Positions 15,134 to 20,910 of a stretch of DNA of 23,021 bases are shown here, one piece after another (positions within the stretch are counted from its first letter, which is position 1; each line of letters begins with the position of its first letter). The translations under genes and the position numbers were made by a program. The DNA is from CAYLUN01 sp964386865 (GTDB lineage: Bacteria; Verrucomicrobiota; Kiritimatiellia; RFP12; UBA1067), in contig CAYLUN010000084.1 in the NCBI GenBank assembly GCA_964386865.1, forward strand, positions 1 to 23,021. The letters run 5' to 3'. The notes beneath the pieces were generated by a model. That model was not told the DNA's origin, did not search any database, and saw only the letters and a list, made by a program, of their open reading frames with translations.

Positions 15134-18100
15134 ATGAAACGAATCTGTTCGACAGCCATTCTCCTGCTTGCCACTTTCGCCTGTCTCGCAGCCACGCCAG
15201 TGTCGGTTCGCCAGTGGCCGAGCACGACGCTACGCGGCTACGGCGCGCTCTCGGCCACCGAAGTTTCGGACGAAGGCTTCTCGCGCCTGGAGATCCGTTG
15301 CGAGAGCGCGGAGAAAGCGGGGGTCGTCCACGCCAAGTTCGTCAGCGACTTCCACTCCCTGGGCGGCGTGGAGGGCCAGTCGCTGCCCGTCGGCGGTGTT
15401 GCGGTGCCGGTTATGGTCGCGCCTGCCCAAGGGCTCGTGTCCGCATACCGTAACGGCAAGACCGTCTCCGTCGTGACAGGCGCCGACGAGGCGGGCTGGC
15501 GTCAAGGTCTGGCCGCGTCGGAACGCACGCTGGCCCAAGCTGCGCTGACGCCGCAGTCCAAGGTTCCGCTGTTTCTCGACGCGTGGGATCAACACGGTTT
15601 CCGCTTTTACTATCGGCCATGGGAGACGCCGGGCAAAGAGGTGAAGTGGAAGGACTATCCGGTTCTGAAGGAGTTCGACTTCGCCGCACGCGAGAACGGG
15701 CGCGGCTTCGTGTTTTGGGCCGAGACCGCCAACGTCGACCACGCGGTCGGGCTCGACAACGACATCTGGTGGGACTGGGCCGCGCGGGCCGCGGCCCGCC
15801 GGGATCTCCCCGTTGTCATTAACACCATGAACGTCGAGCCCACCTGGGCGCTCAACGGCCGCCGCGACGAAGGCATGGCGCTCATGCCCCAGTATTGCGG
15901 CTCGTACCACGGCGTGGCGAATTCGGGCAGCGCGGGCATGCGCAGCGTCTCGTGGTGTGCGGGCGAGTCCAAGGACGAACAGCTTGCGTCAATCCGCCGC
16001 ATCGTGGAGCGCTACGCGGACAAGCCCAACACGCTGGAATACCTGGAGCCGCACGGCGAGCTGCGGCACGGCGACTACGACATCCTGCTCGAGTACGGCC
16101 CCGTGGCTGACGCGAGCTTCCGCGCCTTCTTGAAAGAGAAATACGGCAAGGCCTCGAGCGTCGCGCAGCGCTGGGCGCGCGGGGACTCGCTCAAGCGTTG
16201 GGGCGACGTGCGCGTGCCCGACCTCGCGACGTTCCTCGGCTACGGGCCGGACGCGCTCGACCTGACCGGCGCGTGGCGCCTGGGCTATGAGCCGCAGCCC
16301 GGCACGCCGGCCGAGTGGTCGCAGGTGGCCTACAACGATGCGGCGTGGCCCACGCTCCTCGCGCCCGGCAACGACCTGATGATGTTCTTGGAAAAGAAGC
16401 CCGCCGTGTTCCGGCGCTCGTTCGAGGTGCCGGCCGCGTGGCTGGCCGGCGGCGGCAAGGTCTGGCTCTACGCGTGGGATCTCAACGCGGGGCCACACCT
16501 CAAAGAGAAGATCGTCGCGTCGCTGAACGGCGCCGTGCTCGGCGAGGATCTCACACGGCACGCCACGTCGCACTGGGGCGCGTATGAGGCAAGCGGCGCG
16601 CTGCGCGCGGGCACCAACACGGTCGCGCTCCGCGTGCCGCAGGGCTTCTTGGGCTACCACATCTACCTCTCCAAGAAACCGCCGCTCCAGTACCCCGACC
16701 TGCCGGACGGCGAGAAGGCGCGCTGGGTCGATTTCGCGGACTGGCGTCAGGCCACGCGCATCGACGCGGCGCGGCGCGGGCTGGAGGCGATACGCTCGGC
16801 TGACCCCGACCGCTCGATCGTCTGCATGGCGCCCGACTCCAGCATCGCGGGCGTGAAGAAGCTGTGCGAAGAGTACGGGGCGCACTTCCACAACACCGGG
16901 CACATGGGCGCGTTCTGGAACGAGTTCCTGCCGATGCTGATGCGCGGCGCCAACCTGCCCTTCTCGCTGGAGCCGGGCGGGCCGGCGGACAGCTTGCCGG
17001 GCTTCAAGCGCATGATGGGCTACTACTTCACCGAGGGTGTGCAGGCGATCCACTACTTTATCCACGTCGGCAACATCATGTGGCCCGACGACATCCGCGC
17101 GCACTTCGAGAAGATCCGGCCGCTGGTCGATACGGTCGGGAAAGTCCACCCGCCGAAAGCCGAGATCGCGATGCTCTTCAGCGACCGCATCGACAACCTG
17201 ACCGGCTTTCCCTGGGGCCAGAACCCTGACGTCAACCTGCCCTCCGGCTACTTCAGCTGGCCGCTCAATGCGCAGTTCACCGGCGAGTACGATTTCGACG
17301 GGCTCACCGACCTCGACTTTGCGGACGGCAAGGCCGACCCGTATCGGCTGATCATCGGCGCGAACACCTCGGTCATGGACGAGAAGCTCACGGCCGAGGT
17401 CGAAGCCTGGGTAAGGCGGGGCGGCATCTTCGTCGCCTTCGTGCAGACGGGGCGCCACACGCCGGAGCGCAAGGACGCGTGGCCGATCTCGCGCCTCTCG
17501 GGCTATGAGGTGACGGGCATCAGCCGCTCGACGTTCACGTCGGCCGAGCCCTATGAAGTGGCCGATTGGTGGCGCTTCTCGTTCGCGCCGAGCCAGACCG
17601 TGTTCAAGGCCGACGCCTGGGATCTCAAGAAAGTCACGGCCAACGGGCTCAAGCTCCGCAAGAGCGCGCCCGAGTGCCAGGATCTCGCGCGCTGGGAGGA
17701 CGGCTCGACGGCGATCGGCTTGCGCCCGCTCGGCAAGGGCTACGTCGTTCACATGGGCCTGAAATTCTGTCGCACGCCGCTCTGGCACGGCTGGCCGGAC
17801 CGCACGGAGAAGCTCTTCCGCGAGCTGTTCCAGTGGGCGCAGCTCCGCCGCGTGCCCGCCGCCGCCGAGGGCGTGAAGCTCAGGCACTACGTCAGCAACA
17901 GCGGCCTCTTCGACACCTGGACGCTCTGGAACGAGAAGGCCGACAAGGCGGTCGAGACGAGCCTTGTGTTCCGCGACGGGCTCAAGCCCGCCTTCTGCCG
18001 CGAGGTCGGTGCCGACACCGATGCCGCGCTGACCTCGGGCGCGGACGGTCTGCCCGCCGTGCGCGGCATCCAGCTGGAGCCGCTGGAGACGAAGATTTTC

Positions 18101-19021
18101 GTGACGCCGAAGGGGCGGATCGCGGACGCGCCCGTCGCGTGGTTGGAGCTGCAGCGGCACTGGTGGCGCGGCGCAAAAGAGGTGCCGCGCGCGAAAGCGC
18201 CTGTGACGGCCGGCCAGCCCACCACGGCCGAGACCGGCGAGCAGGCTGCCGTGGATCTGACGGACGGCTGGCGCTACCGCGTGCTGGACGAGGCCGGCGC
18301 GGACGACCCCGCGCCGCTCGCGGCGGCGGGGCTGGACGACGCGTCGTGGCCGCTGCGCCGCCTCGACTGCTGGGCCGTGCCGGAAGAGCTGGCCTCGCGC
18401 CGCGTGCTCTTCCGCAAGACCTTCCGCGTGCCCAAAGCGTGGCGCGGGGGCGAGGTGGAACTGTGGCAGAAGGCGTGGTTCTCGTGGACGGTCGCAGGCA
18501 AGGCGCGGTATTGGCTCGACGGCCGCGAGGTCACGTCCGGCGATGGCCGGGACGGGCTCATCGTGACAGCAGGACTCGAGCCCGGCTCCGCGCATACGCT
18601 GGCCGTCGAGGTGCGGGGCGAGGGGCAGGTGTGCGGCGTGCGCGGCAACACGTGGCTCGCCTACACGCGCCATCCGGCGCGCACGCTCGACCTCGCGGGC
18701 GAGTGGGCCGCGGCGAAAGATTACTTGGATGCAAGTGCTCCGGTACGGCTGCCCGGCGCGTTCGAGGCCAAGCTGCTGTCGCGCGCGCTCGACCTGCCCG
18801 CCGACCTCGCCGGGCGGCAGGTGTACGTGCGGCTCAAGGCGAGCCACGGCATCACGGGCTGCCTCGTCAACGGCCGCTACGTGCGGCGGCACCATCACGC
18901 GCTCGGTGACACAACCTTCCTCAATGTGACGCCGTGGCTGAAGCCCGGTTCCTCCAACCGCCTCGAGATCCTCGCGGGCGGCAGGGGCGAGGTCAAAGAG
19001 CTGGCGCTGTGGGTGTATTAG
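15134..19021 (+). CDS. Large secreted GH42-like (clan GH-A) glycosidase with three jelly-roll modules
   Basis: A 1295-residue exported protein with a signal peptide (1-20, ending CLAAT). Residues about 140-350 look like the first half of a clan-A TIM barrel, with a likely acid/base region LEYLEPHGE (301-309) and the GH42-like FRAFLKEKYG (329-338). A GH2-type jelly roll follows (about 374-515: LDLTGAWRLGYEP, VFRRSFEVP). The barrel then resumes: DPDRSIV, LPFSLEPGGP with Glu613 as the candidate nucleophile, and GYYFTEGVQAIHYF. Residues 670-890 resemble the GH42 trimerisation domain (YRLIIGANTSVMDE, WVRRGGIFVAF). Two more jelly rolls lie at about 1040-1165 and 1185-1295. It is probably a beta-galactosidase-type or related exo-glycosidase, but the substrate is unknown. 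The ribosome-binding site is weak. Confidence 0.75.
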   Translation: MKRICSTAILLLATFACLAATPVSVRQWPSTTLRGYGALSATEVSDEGFSRLEIRCESAEKAGVVHAKFVSDFHSLGGVEGQSLPVGGVAVPVMVAPAQGLVSAYRNGKTVSVVTGADEAGWRQGLAASERTLAQAALTPQSKVPLFLDAWDQHGFRFYYRPWETPGKEVKWKDYPVLKEFDFAARENGRGFVFWAETANVDHAVGLDNDIWWDWAARAAARRDLPVVINTMNVEPTWALNGRRDEGMALMPQYCGSYHGVANSGSAGMRSVSWCAGESKDEQLASIRRIVERYADKPNTLEYLEPHGELRHGDYDILLEYGPVADASFRAFLKEKYGKASSVAQRWARGDSLKRWGDVRVPDLATFLGYGPDALDLTGAWRLGYEPQPGTPAEWSQVAYNDAAWPTLLAPGNDLMMFLEKKPAVFRRSFEVPAAWLAGGGKVWLYAWDLNAGPHLKEKIVASLNGAVLGEDLTRHATSHWGAYEASGALRAGTNTVALRVPQGFLGYHIYLSKKPPLQYPDLPDGEKARWVDFADWRQATRIDAARRGLEAIRSADPDRSIVCMAPDSSIAGVKKLCEEYGAHFHNTGHMGAFWNEFLPMLMRGANLPFSLEPGGPADSLPGFKRMMGYYFTEGVQAIHYFIHVGNIMWPDDIRAHFEKIRPLVDTVGKVHPPKAEIAMLFSDRIDNLTGFPWGQNPDVNLPSGYFSWPLNAQFTGEYDFDGLTDLDFADGKADPYRLIIGANTSVMDEKLTAEVEAWVRRGGIFVAFVQTGRHTPERKDAWPISRLSGYEVTGISRSTFTSAEPYEVADWWRFSFAPSQTVFKADAWDLKKVTANGLKLRKSAPECQDLARWEDGSTAIGLRPLGKGYVVHMGLKFCRTPLWHGWPDRTEKLFRELFQWAQLRRVPAAAEGVKLRHYVSNSGLFDTWTLWNEKADKAVETSLVFRDGLKPAFCREVGADTDAALTSGADGLPAVRGIQLEPLETKIFVTPKGRIADAPVAWLELQRHWWRGAKEVPRAKAPVTAGQPTTAETGEQAAVDLTDGWRYRVLDEAGADDPAPLAAAGLDDASWPLRRLDCWAVPEELASRRVLFRKTFRVPKAWRGGEVELWQKAWFSWTVAGKARYWLDGREVTSGDGRDGLIVTAGLEPGSAHTLAVEVRGEGQVCGVRGNTWLAYTRHPARTLDLAGEWAAAKDYLDASAPVRLPGAFEAKLLSRALDLPADLAGRQVYVRLKASHGITGCLVNGRYVRRHHHALGDTTFLNVTPWLKPGSSNRLEILAGGRGEVKELALWVY

Positions 19022-19055
19022 GGAAGGTGGATAGGCTGAAGGCTGTTAGGTGAGA

Positions 19056-19517
19056 ATGCCCATTAAACATGAACTAATCGAGTGGTTGAGACAGACGGCG
19101 GCGGGCCGGATGGTCGAACGTGCGGAGGCCTTCTGGGCCGCGCCGCCGCCTGACCCGTGGACGGGCGAGGAGGACGAGGCCGCGCAGTCGGACGACGCGC
19201 TGCCGCTCTGCCCGCGCTGCCTGAAGCCGCAGGAGGGGACGGACTGGTTCTGCCCGAAATGCGGGGCGTCGGTCGGCCCGTACAACAACCTGATGCCCTT
19301 TGTGAACACCTTCTCCATCGGCGAGGTGGCGCGGGCTGGCGTGAGCGACGAGGTGCGACGCAGCAGCCGCTTCACCCGTGTCGGTTACGTACTGTTCGCG
19401 GTGGCCGCGTACACCGTCATGTTTCCCGTCTATCTCTTCCGCCTGGTTTTCCGGTGGCGGAGGACGGAGGAGGGCGTGGTGGAGACAGAAACACCGGAAC
19501 CACCGCCGTCGGAGTGA
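19056..19517 (+). CDS. Small zinc-ribbon protein with one membrane helix
   Basis: A 153-residue protein. Two CxxC knuckles, CPRC (52-55) and CPKCG (66-70), form a classic zinc ribbon. The segment right after it, GPYNNLMPFVNTFSIGEVARAGV, looks conserved rather than random. One hydrophobic helix covers about 109-131 (VGYVLFAVAAYTVMFPVYLF), flanked by arginines, and the tail is acidic and proline-rich. The zinc ribbon and the basic residues suggest an inner-membrane protein with its N-terminus in the cytoplasm. ATG 19056 has AGG at 19048-19050; GTG 19050, with GAAGG upstream, is an equally possible start adding two residues. It lies 34 bp after the glycosidase gene and may be read through from it. 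The function is unknown. Confidence 0.72.
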   Translation: MPIKHELIEWLRQTAAGRMVERAEAFWAAPPPDPWTGEEDEAAQSDDALPLCPRCLKPQEGTDWFCPKCGASVGPYNNLMPFVNTFSIGEVARAGVSDEVRRSSRFTRVGYVLFAVAAYTVMFPVYLFRLVFRWRRTEEGVVETETPEPPPSE

Positions 19518-19861
19518 GGGTGCGGCAGGTTCACACAACGGCCAGCGGCCGATAGTGGGGCGGCGTCTGAGTCGTGCGCAACATGATCAGGTTCACGGGG
19601 GCTTGGGTCGGGTTCGCGATCGTCCGGCTCGTAGCGCCGGACGTACGTGGCCGATCCCGTCCGTACGGCCGCTGTCGTGCGCGGTCTAAGCGCGAGGAAT
19701 GTCGGACCGAACCGCCTCGCATCGGTAGGGACGGCAGCCCCTGCCGTCCGCGGACGCCGCCGGGGCAGCGTCCCTACAAGTCAAGGCGCGAGCGACAGGC
19801 GGATGGCATGCCCGCGCCACTGCTTCGTTAAGGGAGGGTATCGTGAGCTTGACCCGCCCCA
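19518..19861. other. Non-coding interval between the zinc-ribbon gene and vapC
   Basis: This 344-bp stretch lies between genes that converge. The short frames in it are arginine-rich with no recognisable motif, so I call no gene. Apart from the REP-like palindrome listed separately, I see no T-tailed terminator for either flanking gene. Confidence 0.6.
19723..19777. repeat. REP-like palindromic element, inverted copy of the repeat at 15016
   Basis: The outer arms GTAGGGACG (19725-19733) and CGTCCCTAC (19769-19777) pair exactly. CCCC and GGGG pair inside them, and CGTCCGCGGACG (19745-19756) is a perfect palindrome near the centre, so the strand can fold into a long imperfect hairpin. Positions 19723-19758 are the exact reverse complement of 15016-15051, and similarity continues about 11 bp further at roughly 9 of 11. 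This fits a dispersed intergenic palindrome family. It could act as a bidirectional 3'-end structure for the converging genes. Confidence 0.75.
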
Positions 19862-20272
19862 TCAGCGGAACGGGTTGACCACTCGGACGGTGTCGTAGAC
19901 TTGTCCGTCGCTGAGGTCTTCGCTGTACAGCACGGCGCAATGGGCTTTGCGGGCGGAGGCCAGGATCAGGGCGTCCCAGAAGGAGATCTGCCAGATGACG
20001 CTGCCGTCGATGGCGCGGTTGATGTCCTCCATGTCCACCAGGACGGTCTCCATGTGGCGGAAGGAGAGGATGATCCGCTTGGCCTGCAGGGGGGCGACGC
20101 CCATCTTGCGCGTCACGGTCACGAAGAACTCCTGCATCACCTGGGTCGACACGCAGGGGGGCGTGTCGCGTGAGACTTCCTTCAGGAGGGCGCGTGCGCG
20201 GTCACGCTTGGCGGGCTGGTCGGCGTCGCAGGCGTAGGCCAGGACATTGGTGTCGAGAAAGACTTTAGGCAC
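19862..20272 (-). CDS. vapC: VapC-type PIN-domain ribonuclease toxin
   Basis: A 136-residue toxin of the VapBC class; such proteins are metal-dependent RNases that cleave tRNA or rRNA when free of antitoxin. The PIN acidic residues are present: Asp7 in FLDTNVLAY, Glu48 in STQVMQEFFV, Asp100 in QISFWDALI and Asp119 in YSEDLSDGQ. The C-terminus VYDTVRVVNPFR is typical. The start is GTG at 20272 (the residue before PKVFLDTN), which overlaps the antitoxin stop by 8 bp, a normal arrangement for coupled toxin translation. A longer reading of the frame would overlap the antitoxin further and matches nothing. The pair runs against all other genes in the window. Confidence 0.92.
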   Translation of the reverse strand: MPKVFLDTNVLAYACDADQPAKRDRARALLKEVSRDTPPCVSTQVMQEFFVTVTRKMGVAPLQAKRIILSFRHMETVLVDMEDINRAIDGSVIWQISFWDALILASARKAHCAVLYSEDLSDGQVYDTVRVVNPFR

Positions 20273-20489
20273 GGTACAGGTCCTCCCGTTTCCACTTCTG
20301 CCCTTTGGATCGTCCGTGTGCGGCGTCCATTTCCTTGACGCAGTCCGCGACCCAGTCTGTCCGCCGCTCGCGGACCACGCGCGCAAGCAGCTCGCGAATC
20401 AGGGCGTTCAGCGACGTGTGATGTTCGCGGGCATACTTCCGGCCCTCTTCAATCAGCCGTTCATCCACGGCGAGCGTCAGATTCTTCAT
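20265..20489 (-). CDS. vapB: Ribbon-helix-helix antitoxin of the vapBC pair
   Basis: A 74-residue protein. Residues 1-45 (MKNLTLAVDERLIEEGRKYA, then HHTSLNALIRELL) form a ribbon-helix-helix DNA-binding fold like DUF6364-type antitoxins. The C-terminal part (about 46-74, basic and tryptophan-containing) would wrap the toxin. It should neutralise VapC and repress its own promoter. The start is fixed by GGAGGAGG seven bases upstream; an in-frame ATG five codons further upstream lies before that site. Its stop overlaps the toxin start. Confidence 0.88.
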   Translation of the reverse strand: MKNLTLAVDERLIEEGRKYAREHHTSLNALIRELLARVVRERRTDWVADCVKEMDAAHGRSKGQKWKREDLYRA

Positions 20490-20494
20490 GTTTG

Positions 20495-20502
20495 CCTCCT
20501 CC
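20495..20502 (-). promoter_or_regulatory. Strong ribosome-binding site of the antitoxin gene
   Basis: On the - strand GGAGGAGG lies 5 bp before the antitoxin ATG. It is the best Shine-Dalgarno match in the window, whereas the toxin has only a coupled GTG start. This agrees with the usual excess of antitoxin over toxin. Confidence 0.75.
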
Positions 20503-20521
20503 ATCAACACGTAATAAGTTA

Positions 20522-20536
20522 ACACAGGATATGTGT
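20522..20536. promoter_or_regulatory. Candidate operator upstream of vapBC
   Basis: ACACA (20522-20526) and TGTGT (20532-20536) form a dyad around GGATA, 33 bp before the antitoxin start. Ribbon-helix-helix antitoxins usually bind short dyads of this kind in their own promoter. No convincing -35/-10 pair could be fixed around it, so the call is tentative. Confidence 0.35.
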
Positions 20537-20562
20537 GATAGCAAGAGGCCCGTTTATCCCTA

Positions 20563-20763
20563 AACTGCGGGAGTTGACTTCGATACGCAGCTCGTTGACA
20601 AGTTTCTCCCCGTTCGCACGCGGCTCGGCACAGCCTCGCCCCCCAGAATGATAACTCGCGCTGGTCGTGAACAAACCGGTTGGAGGGCGAACCTGTGGTG
20701 AGCCGCTTGTGAACAGGAGGAAACACGGGGCCGAGCGGATCACCGACCGCAACTCCCGCAGTT
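20563..20763. repeat. 201-bp sequence bounded by perfect 14-bp inverted repeats
   Basis: AACTGCGGGAGTTG (20563-20576) is matched exactly by its reverse complement CAACTCCCGCAGTT (20750-20763). The 173 bp between them hold no credible gene; frames there are short and unlike any protein I recognise. The size and termini would fit a MITE-like non-autonomous element or an insertion-sequence remnant, but I see no clear target-site duplication. A large hairpin or a pair of protein-binding sites are alternatives. Confidence 0.6.
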
Positions 20764-20799
20764 ACGACTAGGAGTCATCTGCACCAACAGAACAGCCAT

Positions 20800-20825
20800 G
20801 CGCTAGCGCGTTCCGCTACCGGCGC
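20800..20825. terminator. Stem-loop with T-rich tail before the valS promoter
   Basis: GCGC and TAGCG pair with CGCTA and GCGC around a CGTTC loop, with a 3-base bulge (CCG); GTTTGTTTT follows at 20826-20834. Read on the + strand this resembles a weak intrinsic terminator, though no + strand gene lies immediately upstream. It may insulate valS from read-through, or it may be chance. Confidence 0.35.
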
Positions 20826-20832
20826 GTTTGTT

Positions 20833-20861
20833 TTGTCAGGAACCCCGCTTTTTGGTTTAAT
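20833..20861 (+). promoter_or_regulatory. valS: Sigma70-type promoter of valS
   Basis: TTGTCA (20833-20838, 5/6 match to TTGACA) and TTTAAT (20856-20861, 5/6 match to TATAAT) are separated by exactly 17 bp. Transcription would begin near 20868, giving a leader of about 43 nt before the ATG at 20911. It is one of the two best promoter matches I found in the window. Confidence 0.6.
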
Positions 20862-20873
20862 ATCCTTTCATTT

Positions 20874-20909
20874 GTAACCCGCAACTCAGTAACCCGTAAC
20901 GCGTGACTC
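20874..20909 (+). repeat. Degenerate heptamer array in the valS leader
   Basis: GTAACCC, GCAACTCA, GTAACCC, GTAACGC and GTGACTC follow one another directly up to one base before the ATG. They occupy the space where a ribosome-binding site should be, and no purine-rich site is seen. Related wording (CAACACGTAACACGC) occurs at 3538-3552 before the sialidase gene. Confidence 0.5.
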
Positions 20910-20910
20910 T

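Noticed and set aside
20595..20600. TTGACA within the inverted-repeat sequence as a promoter
   Set aside because: No acceptable -10 hexamer lies 16-18 bp downstream on the + strand.
20519..20752. 77-codon - strand frame in the inverted-repeat sequence
   Set aside because: No motif, no ribosome-binding site and composition unlike real genes here; it is probably not a transposase remnant.
20563..20763. Integron attC site beside a toxin-antitoxin cassette
   Set aside because: The ends do not match RYYYAAC/GTTRRRY core sites, and no integrase or cassette array is present.
20839..20860. T-box leader before valS
   Set aside because: GGAACCCCGC loosely resembles the T-box core, but the conserved GGTGGNACCGCG sequence, specifier loop and terminator/antiterminator pair are absent, and this sequence lies inside the promoter.
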